Below are positions 1 through 7,225 of a stretch of 19,012 nucleotides of DNA, one piece after another (the stretch's first letter is position 1; every line of letters starts with the position of its first letter). Location of the stretch: positions 1 through 19,012 of the forward strand of contig JBLHIH010000069.1 in assembly GCA_047616645.1 (NCBI GenBank), given 5' to 3'. Source of the stretch: JAHRVQ01 sp047616645 (GTDB lineage: Bacteria; Pseudomonadota; Gammaproteobacteria; Pseudomonadales; Azotimanducaceae). Position numbers and translations under genes: made by a program. The notes beneath the pieces are model-generated. The model made no database searches. It saw only the letters and a list, made by a program, of their open reading frames with translations, and had not been told where the DNA came from.

Positions 1-469
1 TCAAGAACTCAGCGAAACCTTGTATCAGAAGTAAGATGGCCATTATTGGGAGAAGGGTTTTTAGTAAATAGACAAAAGGTAAGCCCCCAGGCTCGGGAGA
101 GCTTTCTTTTAAGGACCAAGAAAATGATACAAAATCTATACTGGTCCAAAGAAGAAATATGCCCACGGGAAAAAGGAATATAATTGTCCCGAACAAATCA
201 ATTAGGGTTTGAACATCTTCGGAACAGCGTTGATAAACTATGTCTACTCTGACGTGGCCAGATTGTTTAAGCGTATAGGCAATACCCAACATAAAAACCG
301 CACCATGTAGATAGACAATAGATTCCTGAATTGGAATAGCGCCTATATTAAATACATAACGCGCGACTACAATGGCGCAAGTTAAAACCATCATCACAAA
401 AGTTAAAGGAGCAAGGACTCGTCCTGTGGTCTCAATAAAGGTTTCTAAGATGTATATTAATTTATCCAA
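1..469 (-). CDS. TRAP transporter small permease (DctQ type), partial, start disturbed
   Basis: This is the small membrane subunit of a TRAP transporter, which with a large DctM permease and a DctP binding protein imports organic acids by sodium symport. The open frame runs off the window edge after about 156 codons. It shows hydrophobic segments including APLTFVMMVLTCAIVVARYV, then the family-like stretches QESIVYLHGA and GHVRVDIVYQ, a long hydrophobic segment around IIFLFPVGIFLLW, and GGLPFVYLLK before a last helix. In this frame a TAG lies upstream and the first usable codon is TTG at 469, which has no clear ribosome site. An ATG at 488 reads MGWYRLFG and then stops. Removing one T from the run at 468-470 would join it to the DctQ frame as MGWYRLLDKLIYILE. 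No DctP gene is visible upstream; DctM is presumably beyond the edge. Family is confident; substrate is unknown. Confidence 0.85.
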   Translation of the reverse strand, partial: MDKLIYILETFIETTGRVLAPLTFVMMVLTCAIVVARYVFNIGAIPIQESIVYLHGAVFMLGIAYTLKQSGHVRVDIVYQRCSEDVQTLIDLFGTIIFLFPVGIFLLWTSIDFVSFSWSLKESSPEPGGLPFVYLLKTLLPIMAILLLIQGFAEFL

Positions 470-591
470 ATAGCCGATACCAACCCATGATGCCTATATA
501 GTTTCGTCAGATATTATCATGGGCTCTACTTGACCGCTGCTTTCTTCTCAGTTTATGCATGAAAAATCGAAATTGAAGGTTGCCCGAGGTG

Positions 592-948
592 TTAAGTTTC
601 GGCAGCACTTTTACATTGAATACACATTGTGGCTTCCGGATAGGCCTTTAGTCGATTAAACGATATGGGCTCATCGCACATACTACAATCGCCATAGGAG
701 CCCAGCTTAATTTTCTCAAGTGCAATCAAAGTTTGTTTTAATCGACGCTTTGTCAAGTTCCTGTTGGCGAGAAGAATACTCTGATTGTGCATTTCATCCA
801 TCCGGCTCAGCCTACCTGCATTATCTTTTAGCTTGACCGGTTGTGCACTTGATTCCGTCAATGAAAGCAGACTTTCAAATTCTTCTTGAAGAAGTTTCAA
901 ATCGGAAGCCAAGTCGTCACATTGGCTTTTGGATAGCGTATCTGACAT
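592..948 (-). CDS. Short DksA/TraR-family zinc-finger transcription factor
   Basis: A 118-residue member of the DksA/TraR group, proteins that insert a coiled coil into the RNA polymerase secondary channel and modulate initiation. The C-terminus holds a four-cysteine zinc finger, CSMC followed 17 residues later by CIQC. Before it is a charged helical region with GRLSRMDEMHNQ, a signature I recall from the short DksA-like family of about 110 residues found in many proteobacteria. It is shorter than E. coli DksA (151 residues) and does not spell the DxxDxA tip of true DksA, so it is a paralogue rather than the main ppGpp partner. It is the last gene of a four-gene run, four bases after the glutathione S-transferase stop, with a TTGAG ribosome site inside that gene's end. 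Its regulatory targets cannot be inferred. Confidence 0.88.
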   Translation of the reverse strand: MSDTLSKSQCDDLASDLKLLQEEFESLLSLTESSAQPVKLKDNAGRLSRMDEMHNQSILLANRNLTKRRLKQTLIALEKIKLGSYGDCSMCDEPISFNRLKAYPEATMCIQCKSAAET

Positions 949-952
949 TAGC

Positions 953-1555
953 TCAAGAAAAGGCCGGTCTTGATTTTACGTCTTCGTGCCACCTGACAAG
1001 ATGCTCATCGACAATAAGGTTTTGACCAACAGCTTTAGCAAAATCTAAAGTGATTGCTAATGTCATATCTGCAATACAATAACGATCCCCTAGTAAATAG
1101 GTATGCTTACTTAAATGATCACTAAACAGTTTCACAGAATCCACTGCGATTTCTGCAGAAACTTCCCCCCATTCTGGAACGACTTTTTCCCTATCCTTGA
1201 AGAAACCGGTGATATTTCTAAAGGCTTGGGCGACAGGAATGAGAACATTTAATTCCACACGTCTACTCCACATTTCTATCATGGCCAATTCTTCTGCATT
1301 AGCGCCAAATAAGTTTGGTTCAGGGTAGCGCCCTTCCAGGTATTTACAAATAGCTTGGCTCTCAGACAGAAATTCGCCGTTGTCCAACTGAAGAACGGGA
1401 ACACGACCAAAAGCATTTTTTGAAAGGTGGTCGTCACTAAGGTTCTCAGCTGCGCGCAAGTCAATTTCCGTGGTATCTATTTCTATACCCTTCTCCTTCA
1501 TGAAAACAGCGACACGAAGTCCGTTCGGCGACAGACTTTGGGTGAACAATTGCAT
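953..1555 (-). CDS. Glutathione S-transferase family protein
   Basis: About 200 residues with the two-domain GST layout. The N-terminal thioredoxin-like half starts MQLFTQSLSPNGLRVAVFMK, has the cis-proline region GRVPVLQLDNG and the glutathione-binding ESQAICKYLE. The all-alpha C-terminal half includes YLLGDRYCIADMTLAITL, the usual N-capping segment. The protein probably conjugates or reduces electrophiles with glutathione in the cytoplasm; class and substrate cannot be fixed. An ATG at 1561 also exists, but AAAGGA lies directly against it and six bases before the ATG at 1555, so I chose 1555. It sits about 20 bases after the aminotransferase stop and four bases before the DksA-like gene, so the three are probably cotranscribed. 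Confidence 0.9.
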   Translation of the reverse strand: MQLFTQSLSPNGLRVAVFMKEKGIEIDTTEIDLRAAENLSDDHLSKNAFGRVPVLQLDNGEFLSESQAICKYLEGRYPEPNLFGANAEELAMIEMWSRRVELNVLIPVAQAFRNITGFFKDREKVVPEWGEVSAEIAVDSVKLFSDHLSKHTYLLGDRYCIADMTLAITLDFAKAVGQNLIVDEHLVRWHEDVKSRPAFS

Positions 1556-1575
1556 AAGCATTCCTTTGGTTTTTC

Positions 1576-2436
1576 CTAGATTCGATTTTGGCCATATGTG
1601 AGCTTAACAAACTCAGCCTGAATTTTGTCGAATACGCTTCTTATTGTTGGAAGATCACAGTCACCGATGGATGAAACGGGAATTAACTCTGCACCCGTTC
1701 CGCTTAAAAAACATTCATCCGCAGCGCTAAGGTCATAAGGACTAAGGCTCGATTCGAAACAGGCAATGCCAAGTTTCTTTGCAATTTTTATCACAATATT
1801 TCGTGTAATACCTTCTAGGGCACCATCGCTAGAAGGTGGAGTCCGAAGCGCACCATTTTCTACAATAAATACATTGTCAGCACTGCCTTCTGCAACATTA
1901 CCATTTTGATTTAGCATAATGGCCTCATCTGCTCCGGCGGAAAGCGCTTCTCGTTTTGCCATGATTTGATTCAAATAGTTTAAACTTTTGATTCTTGGGT
2001 CAAGTTGATCAGCTGCAAATCTTCGAGTGGACGCGATGATGAGTCGTGCTCCCTGCTTCGCTGCTGATGCAGAAACAATCTGCAAGCGATCGACGATAAT
2101 GATGGTTTTTCCATCGCGACAGGTAAGGGGGTTGATACCCAGTGCGCCGACACCTCTGGTGATGATCAAGCGAATGTAGCCCTCTTGTATTTTTGACGCT
2201 TTAATCGCTATTTGTAAATCTTGAGTGATTCTTTCGTGGGACATGGGAGTGATCAAGCCGATAGCTTTGGCTGAGCGAGACAAACGATCCAAGTGTTCAT
2301 CCAAACAAAATAGACGTCCTTGGTAAAAGCGTAAGCCTTCAAAAACACCATCGCCGTAAAGTAAGCCGTGGTCCATAACTGATATGCTGGCATCGCTACC
2401 GCTCACAATTTTTCCGTCTATCAAACAGGCAAGCAT
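1576..2436 (-). CDS. ilvE: Class IV PLP aminotransferase, branched-chain amino acid type
   Basis: A 286-residue fold-type IV PLP enzyme. The N-terminal DHGLLYGDGVFEGLR (22-36) is the family signature. The catalytic lysine is K150 in IKSLNYLNQIMAKREA, and the EGSADNVFIV segment (183-191) and LEGITRNIV (207-215) match the cofactor-phosphate region. Branched-chain aminotransferases exchange amino groups between Leu/Ile/Val and 2-oxoglutarate. From memory the whole sequence resembles the M. jannaschii-type BCAT more than E. coli IlvE, which reads HYGTSVFEGIR at the signature. D-amino-acid transaminase or aminodeoxychorismate lyase are related alternatives, but VFEG and KSLNYLN favour BCAT. An AAGGAG site that overlaps the upstream regulator's stop codon precedes the ATG by eight bases, indicating cotranscription with it. 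Confidence 0.85.
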   Translation of the reverse strand: MLACLIDGKIVSGSDASISVMDHGLLYGDGVFEGLRFYQGRLFCLDEHLDRLSRSAKAIGLITPMSHERITQDLQIAIKASKIQEGYIRLIITRGVGALGINPLTCRDGKTIIIVDRLQIVSASAAKQGARLIIASTRRFAADQLDPRIKSLNYLNQIMAKREALSAGADEAIMLNQNGNVAEGSADNVFIVENGALRTPPSSDGALEGITRNIVIKIAKKLGIACFESSLSPYDLSAADECFLSGTGAELIPVSSIGDCDLPTIRSVFDKIQAEFVKLTYGQNRI

Positions 2437-2448
2437 GGTTATTACTCC

Positions 2449-3261
2449 TTAAGCTTCTGCGTCAAAAATGTTTCTGAGTTGTTCGTAATCCTTGCCGAAG
2501 CGCGCCAGCATTTCTTGATTTAAGAAGCGTGTTACTTTGGTAATATAGACATCGTGTTTGATGTAGTCCTCAGCAACAGTGACAAAGGTGTGGTTTTTTG
2601 ACCAAGACGCGTCTAGGAGACCGTTCTCTTTGAAATTACCGATCAAAACAATGTGATTGTCGACGACAAGCGTAAGCCCTCGACCTCCTTTCTCCTGATA
2701 GAGTGTTTTTTCGACCGGGTGACAATAAGTCGCACCAATTTTTTCTGTTGTAATACCAAAGTGCACAAAAGCGATGTTCAAACCCCGTGCCTCGGCTTTT
2801 AGTAAGTCTAGTTTCATCCAGTTTAATTCCTCTGCCCAACAAGAAATTAGAATAGAGTGTTGCGCCTGACTGAGGATAGAAACGACCTTACTGACTAAAG
2901 CATCGAAGGAAGGTAGGTGCCAAATATAGTCGTTCTCCGGACCTTCATTCACTGCTTCTAAGAGGGGTAATAAGGCATTTGCACGGCTTATTGTGCTCTC
3001 CTTGATCTGCTGTAAAAAGTCTTCAGGCTTAAGTGCAACATAGAGTTGTGCAAGCTTGTCGTGAGGCTCGCTCGGTTGCACAATACCTTTGGTCGTAAGC
3101 TTTCCTAGCGTTTCATAAATTTTTGATGTCGGCACACCGGAGGCTTTTGCCACCTCATAAGCTGTAGCAGGATGACAGGTCAGTAGACCGAGATAGGCCT
3201 TGGATTCATAGCTGCTAAAGCCCAGTTGCTGAAGTAAGTTTGTTGCCTTTTCTTGTTTCAT
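2449..3261 (-). CDS. TrmB-type transcriptional regulator
   Basis: A 270-residue regulator. Residues 1-80 form a winged helix of the TrmB family: the stretch LLQQLGFSSYESKAYLGLL, then ATAYEVAKASGVPTSKIYET as recognition region, and LTTKGIVQP as wing. The rest resembles the TrmB C-terminal effector domain, with HSILISCWAEEL and LTLVVDNHIVLIGNF reminiscent of its phospholipase D-like fold. TrmB proteins are best known from archaea as sugar-responsive regulators; bacterial members are less well studied. It is the first gene of the minus-strand run and divergent from the cystathionine beta-synthase gene, so it may control one or both sides through the palindrome at 3300-3317. The effector is unknown; an amino acid or sulfur metabolite is a guess from context only. 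Confidence 0.85.
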   Translation of the reverse strand: MKQEKATNLLQQLGFSSYESKAYLGLLTCHPATAYEVAKASGVPTSKIYETLGKLTTKGIVQPSEPHDKLAQLYVALKPEDFLQQIKESTISRANALLPLLEAVNEGPENDYIWHLPSFDALVSKVVSILSQAQHSILISCWAEELNWMKLDLLKAEARGLNIAFVHFGITTEKIGATYCHPVEKTLYQEKGGRGLTLVVDNHIVLIGNFKENGLLDASWSKNHTFVTVAEDYIKHDVYITKVTRFLNQEMLARFGKDYEQLRNIFDAEA

Positions 3262-3299
3262 CTTCTGGTCGCTGATAAATTTTGATTGGTAATTGTATA

Positions 3300-3317
3300 T
3301 AACTACTTAGGTAGTTA
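3300..3317. promoter_or_regulatory. 18-bp palindrome, candidate TrmB-type operator
   Basis: TAACTAC-TTAG-GTAGTTA is a perfect 7-bp inverted repeat around four bases. It lies 39 bases upstream of the regulator start and 109 bases upstream of the cystathionine beta-synthase start. On the minus strand a TTGATA lies just before it and TATACAAT just after it, so it may occupy the spacer of the regulator's own promoter. The role as operator is inference. Confidence 0.45.
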
Positions 3318-3425
3318 CTATCAAGCTCTACGTTATTTGCACTCAATTTTTCTCTAATAATCCAAACTGCACAAAAGCCTTAATCTTTCTTGATTCAGGA
3401 AAGGGATTAGTCCATATTCGCCACC

Positions 3426-4808
3426 ATGATCTATTCAAATATATTAGGTGCGATTGGTAATACACCCATCGTCAGGCTGAACCGTGTCACGAGCGGTCTT
3501 GATGCAGAAATTTACGTCAAATTGGAGTTTATGAACCCTGGCGGGTCCATAAAAGATAGGATTGGATATTGGTTGATTGAAGACGCTGAAAAACGAGGCG
3601 TCCTAAAACCAGGAGGTACCATTATTGAGGGTACTAGTGGTAATACTGGCGTTGGCTTGGCCATCGCGGCTGCGATAAAGGGCTATCAATGTATTTTTGT
3701 TCTACCTGATAAAATGTCGGATGAGAAAATCAAGAGCTTACGGGCTTTTGGCGCAAAGGTAGTGGTAACCCCAACTGCTGTGGAGCCGGATGATCCGAAG
3801 AGTTATTATTCTGTTTCGCGAAGGCTGGCTCAAGACACGCCAAACTCTTTTTATATCGATCAGTACAATAATCTCGCGAACCGTGATTGCCACTTTAACA
3901 ATACCGGTCCGGAGATACTTTCTCAGATGCCCGATATTGATGTTTTTATTGCAGGAATCGGGACCGGCGGTACGATATGTGGCAATGGCCGCTACTTCAA
4001 AGAAAATAAACCCAGTGTAGAAGTTGTTGCTATCGATCCTATTGGCTCAATTGTTTATGACAAGTTTAAGACAGGAAACGATGTCCCTGCTCATACTTAT
4101 AAAATTGAGGGAATAGGCGAAGACTTTATTCCCAAAAATTACGACTTCGATGTTATAGATGACATGGTTCAGGTTGAGGACAAAGAATCTTTCTTGATGA
4201 CTCGCGAGTTGTTAGTCAAAGAGGGTATTTATTCGGGCGTATCCTCAGGGTCTGCTGTAGTAGGTGCTATTCGATGGATTAAAGAGCAGGGTACGCGACT
4301 ATCAGGCAAGAAAATTTTAATCATGCTGCCTGATAGCGGTAATCGATATCTGACTAAAGTTTACGATGATGCGTGGATGAGGGAGGCGGGCTTTATTGAA
4401 GAGCCATCCATGGGCACTGTGGATGATTTAATCATCTCATTACAATTGGGCTCAAAGTCGGTGCTCACAGCGTCAACAACTGAAAAAGTATCGAATGTCA
4501 TCGATATGATGAAAGAAAAGGGCATTAGCCAGTTACCGGCATCGGATGAGAAAGGCTATATAAAAGGCTTAGTGACAGAGTCATCGATACTAAGCGCTTT
4601 GTATGAAGGCGAGATTCAATCGGGAGATGAAATTAGCTCATTAATGGATACTTCAGTCGAATTTGTTTCTGGAGACGACACGATAGAAAAAATATCGGCA
4701 TTAGTTTCTGGGGGTAAAACACCTCTGGTCATGGATTCCGTTACGGGCGAGCCTCGTGCGGTACTCACTAAGATTGATCTATTGAGTTACTTGAGTCAAA
4801 GGCGGTAA
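3426..4808 (+). CDS. cbs: Cystathionine beta-synthase with C-terminal CBS-domain pair
   Basis: Joins serine and homocysteine to cystathionine, the first step of reverse transsulfuration. The 460 residues comprise a fold-type II PLP domain (1 to about 320) and a C-terminal Bateman pair (about 335-455). PLP lysine is K43 in GGSIKDR; the substrate loop is TSGNTG (70-75); the phosphate loop is GTGGT (179-183). EGIGEDFIP and PDSGNRYLTK also fit CBS rather than plain cysteine synthase, and the extra C-terminal domains support this. The N-terminal heme region of animal enzymes is absent, as is usual in bacteria. The ATG at 3426 is the only option because TAG lies six codons upstream. No Shine-Dalgarno sequence sits close to it; AGGAAAGGG is about 20 bases away. 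It is five bases ahead of the gamma-lyase gene. Confidence 0.95.
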   Translation: MIYSNILGAIGNTPIVRLNRVTSGLDAEIYVKLEFMNPGGSIKDRIGYWLIEDAEKRGVLKPGGTIIEGTSGNTGVGLAIAAAIKGYQCIFVLPDKMSDEKIKSLRAFGAKVVVTPTAVEPDDPKSYYSVSRRLAQDTPNSFYIDQYNNLANRDCHFNNTGPEILSQMPDIDVFIAGIGTGGTICGNGRYFKENKPSVEVVAIDPIGSIVYDKFKTGNDVPAHTYKIEGIGEDFIPKNYDFDVIDDMVQVEDKESFLMTRELLVKEGIYSGVSSGSAVVGAIRWIKEQGTRLSGKKILIMLPDSGNRYLTKVYDDAWMREAGFIEEPSMGTVDDLIISLQLGSKSVLTASTTEKVSNVIDMMKEKGISQLPASDEKGYIKGLVTESSILSALYEGEIQSGDEISSLMDTSVEFVSGDDTIEKISALVSGGKTPLVMDSVTGEPRAVLTKIDLLSYLSQRR

Positions 4809-4813
4809 GACCA

Positions 4814-5974
4814 ATGAAGGGCGAAAACGAAAAAAAATATGGGATATCTACTATCGCTATTCATGCTGGCCAAGAGCCTGATCCCAGCTTTGGAGATGTG
4901 ATTCCCCCTTTGCACCTATCCAGTACTTTCTCTCAATCATCTCCTGGTGTGCATAAGGGCTTTGATTACTCACGGGCAGGAAATCCAACACGGCAACGTT
5001 ACGAAACCGCATTAGCTGCTTTGGAAAACGGCACTGATGCCTTTGCGTTTTCCTCGGGTCTTGCTGCCATTGACGCAGTCGTACGTACCTTGAGTCCTGG
5101 TGATCATGTTATTTGCTGCGATGATGTCTACGGTGGCACTTTTCGATTATTTGAACGAATATTAAAGAACCAACAAATAGAATTTACCTTTGCGGATTTA
5201 ACGCAAGCCGGAGCCTTCGATCGAGAAGTTAAACCCAATACAAAGTTAATTTGGATAGAAACACCCACCAACCCACTATTAAAAATTATTGATATTGAAG
5301 CTATTTGTAAATTGGCAAAACCCCTGTCAATTTTGGTTGCAGTGGATAATACTTTTGCGACGCCTGTATTTCAAAGGCCTCTCGAGCTGGGGGCAGACGT
5401 GGTTATTCACTCAGTCACTAAATTTCTGAATGGGCACAGTGACGTCATTGGCGGCGCAGTTATTACAAGCAATGAGGATGTTGCCGAGCGGGTTGGCTTT
5501 ATTCAATTTGCTGCAGGCGCGGTTCAAGGACCTTTTGATGCTTATATGGTGCATCGAGGCATTAAAACCTTAGCCATAAGAATGGCCCAGCATCAAAAAA
5601 GTGCCTTAAAAATTGCGAAATACTTGGAACAACATAAACGTATTAAGAAAGTAATCTATCCTGGACTTGAGTCTCATCCGCAACACGCCTTAGCAAAAAG
5701 ACAAATGGGTGGATTCTCCGGCATAGTTTCCTTTTATATAGATGGTGACCTTGCTGATGCTAATCGAATGTTGAAAAAGGTTAACCTTTTTTGCTTAGCA
5801 GAAAGCCTCGGCGGCGTCGAATCTCTTATTGAGCACCCTGCAGTAATGACTCACGCCAGTTTACCTGAAGAAGTTCGAGAGCAATTGGGCATATCGGATG
5901 GACTCATTCGACTCAGTGTGGGTATCGAAGATGTTGAAGACTTGATAGGTGATCTTGAGCAAGCCTTAAGCTAG
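4814..5974 (+). CDS. Cystathionine gamma-lyase (Cys/Met metabolism PLP enzyme)
   Basis: Cleaves cystathionine to cysteine, 2-oxobutyrate and ammonia, completing reverse transsulfuration with the upstream gene. This 386-residue fold-type I PLP enzyme has YSRAGNPTR (52-60), the ring-stacking tyrosine in DVYGGT (104-109), D178 in VDNTFATP, and the PLP lysine K203 in SVTKFLNGHSD. Lyase and cystathionine gamma-synthase (MetB) are hard to separate, but GGVESLIEHPAVMTH places a glutamate (E340) where eukaryotic gamma-lyases have their diagnostic glutamate (human E339) and E. coli MetB has serine. Partnership with cbs agrees. Methionine gamma-lyase or homocysteine-forming side activities cannot be excluded. 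It is five bases after cbs, so surely cotranscribed. It ends 18 bases from the convergent ubiA stop, with no hairpin terminator visible between. Confidence 0.92.
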   Translation: MKGENEKKYGISTIAIHAGQEPDPSFGDVIPPLHLSSTFSQSSPGVHKGFDYSRAGNPTRQRYETALAALENGTDAFAFSSGLAAIDAVVRTLSPGDHVICCDDVYGGTFRLFERILKNQQIEFTFADLTQAGAFDREVKPNTKLIWIETPTNPLLKIIDIEAICKLAKPLSILVAVDNTFATPVFQRPLELGADVVIHSVTKFLNGHSDVIGGAVITSNEDVAERVGFIQFAAGAVQGPFDAYMVHRGIKTLAIRMAQHQKSALKIAKYLEQHKRIKKVIYPGLESHPQHALAKRQMGGFSGIVSFYIDGDLADANRMLKKVNLFCLAESLGGVESLIEHPAVMTHASLPEEVREQLGISDGLIRLSVGIEDVEDLIGDLEQALS

Positions 5975-5992
5975 CGCCTGTACTGTTCTGTC

Positions 5993-6913
5993 TCACATTC
6001 CAAACTGTACAATAACCCCTAGAAAGATCACGAGCCCGACCCAGTGGTTGTTAAGAAATGCCTCCAAGCAATTGGCGCGCAGACGATCCTTCAGTAAATA
6101 TTGTTGATAGATAAAAAGTACAGCTGCTGCGCCAAGCCCCAGTAGATATGGCCAGCCTAAGTCAGTGAGGCGATAAGCCATTGCCATAAAGCCAAGGAAC
6201 ATTACCTGCAATACACCAATCATAATAGTGTCGAGCTCGGCAAATAATATTGCAGTAGATTTTAGACCTAATTTTATGTCGTCGTCTCGATCAATCATTG
6301 CGTAGGCGGTATCGTATGACACCGTCCAAACAACATTAGCGGTGAAGAGTAACCAGGCGATGTTTGGAACCTCATTCATCGTCGCTGCGAAGGCCATAGG
6401 GATGCCAAATGAGAAGGCGATGCCCAGCACGACTTGAGGTAGATAGGTATACCGCTTCATCAAAGGATAAATCCCCGCGAATATAACGGCCGCGATGGCA
6501 AGAAACAGAGTGAGTACATTCGTCGTAAGCACCAGTAAAAGTGCAAAAACTAATAGTATGCACAGAAAAATAGTCGCTTCTTTAAGGCTAAGCCGGTCTC
6601 GCGCTAGCGGCCTGTCCACGGTTCTCTTCACTTTTCGATCGATATCCCTATCGGCAATATCATTTATGATGCAACCTGCTGATCGCGTAATGACGGTACC
6701 AAGGGTGAATACTAGCAACAGGTGCCAGCTGGGAAAACCTTCCGCCGCAAACCACAGACCCCAAAGCGTTGGCCATAATAGAAGATAAATGCCAATGGGT
6801 TTATCCAATCGCGCGAGCGCGATGATATGCGGCGTTTTAGGATAGGCGGCATAGAACTGTCCGGAAAACCCCTTGGCGCCGATGCGGATTTCATTGATTA
6901 GGCCTTTGAGCAT
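5993..6913 (-). CDS. ubiA: 4-hydroxybenzoate polyprenyltransferase
   Basis: Inner-membrane enzyme that attaches the polyprenyl tail to 4-hydroxybenzoate in ubiquinone synthesis. The 306-residue product is mostly hydrophobic helices, beginning with RLDKPIGIYLLLWPTLWGLW. It carries both aspartate motifs of the UbiA superfamily: NDIADRDID (84-92), followed by RTVDRPLARDRLS, and YDTAYAMIDRDDD (200-212), which bind the Mg-diphosphate. Length is close to the family norm of about 290. GGGG five bases before the ATG is a fair ribosome site. A perfect TATAAT (minus strand of 6941-6946) lies 28 bases upstream. No ubiC (chorismate lyase) gene is next to it, so 4-hydroxybenzoate supply is encoded elsewhere. 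The rubredoxin gene is divergent. Confidence 0.96.
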   Translation of the reverse strand: MLKGLINEIRIGAKGFSGQFYAAYPKTPHIIALARLDKPIGIYLLLWPTLWGLWFAAEGFPSWHLLLVFTLGTVITRSAGCIINDIADRDIDRKVKRTVDRPLARDRLSLKEATIFLCILLVFALLLVLTTNVLTLFLAIAAVIFAGIYPLMKRYTYLPQVVLGIAFSFGIPMAFAATMNEVPNIAWLLFTANVVWTVSYDTAYAMIDRDDDIKLGLKSTAILFAELDTIMIGVLQVMFLGFMAMAYRLTDLGWPYLLGLGAAAVLFIYQQYLLKDRLRANCLEAFLNNHWVGLVIFLGVIVQFGM

Positions 6914-6940
6914 TTCTACCCCGTATCTAGCAAATCAGTT

Positions 6941-6946
6941 ATTATA
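6941..6946 (-). promoter_or_regulatory. Candidate -10 box for ubiA
   Basis: The minus strand reads TATAAT here, a consensus -10 hexamer, placing a transcription start near 6934, about 20 bases before the ubiA ATG. The -35 region (TTCCAA at a spacing of 18) is weak, so the call rests mainly on the -10 box and its position in the short divergent ubiA/rubredoxin spacer. Confidence 0.4.
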
Positions 6947-6974
6947 CGTTTCTTAACAAAGAAATTGGAAAGAT

Positions 6975-7139
6975 ATGAAAAAGTGGCAATGTATTATCTG
7001 TGGGTTTATCTACGACGAAGAAGCTGGGCTTGAATCTGAAGGTATTGCTCCCGGTACAAAATGGGATGACATTCCAGATGATTGGGTTTGTCCTGAGTGC
7101 GGTATTGGTAAAGAAGATTTTGAGATGGAAGAATTGTAA
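6975..7139 (+). CDS. Rubredoxin
   Basis: A complete 54-residue protein, MKKWQCIICGFIYDEEAGLE and onward. It has the two knuckles CIIC-G (6-10) and CPEC-G (39-43) that hold one iron in an FeS4 site, plus the conserved aromatic positions W4, Y13 and W37 and the acidic surface typical of rubredoxins. Length matches the classical single-domain type. Rubredoxins shuttle single electrons in the cytoplasm, for example to alkane hydroxylases or peroxide-reducing enzymes; no partner reductase is visible here. GGAAAG lies a few bases before the ATG. It is divergent from ubiA, 61 bases away, and 86 bases ahead of the symporter gene. Confidence 0.96.
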   Translation: MKKWQCIICGFIYDEEAGLESEGIAPGTKWDDIPDDWVCPECGIGKEDFEMEEL

Positions 7140-7225
7140 GCGTTTAGCTTGAAATAAGTGATAGCAAGAAACCCCGATGAAGACCTGAGTCATAATTACA
7201 ATAATCATCAAAGGTAGACGGATAG

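Noticed and set aside
3417..3430. GCCACCATG at the cbs start, identical to a eukaryotic Kozak core.
   Set aside because: All surroundings are bacterial and the enzyme lacks eukaryotic N-terminal sequence; the match is short and probably chance.
4814..5974. Calling this gene metB (cystathionine gamma-synthase).
   Set aside because: The glutamate at residue 340 and the adjacent cbs favour gamma-lyase; the synthase has serine at that position in E. coli.
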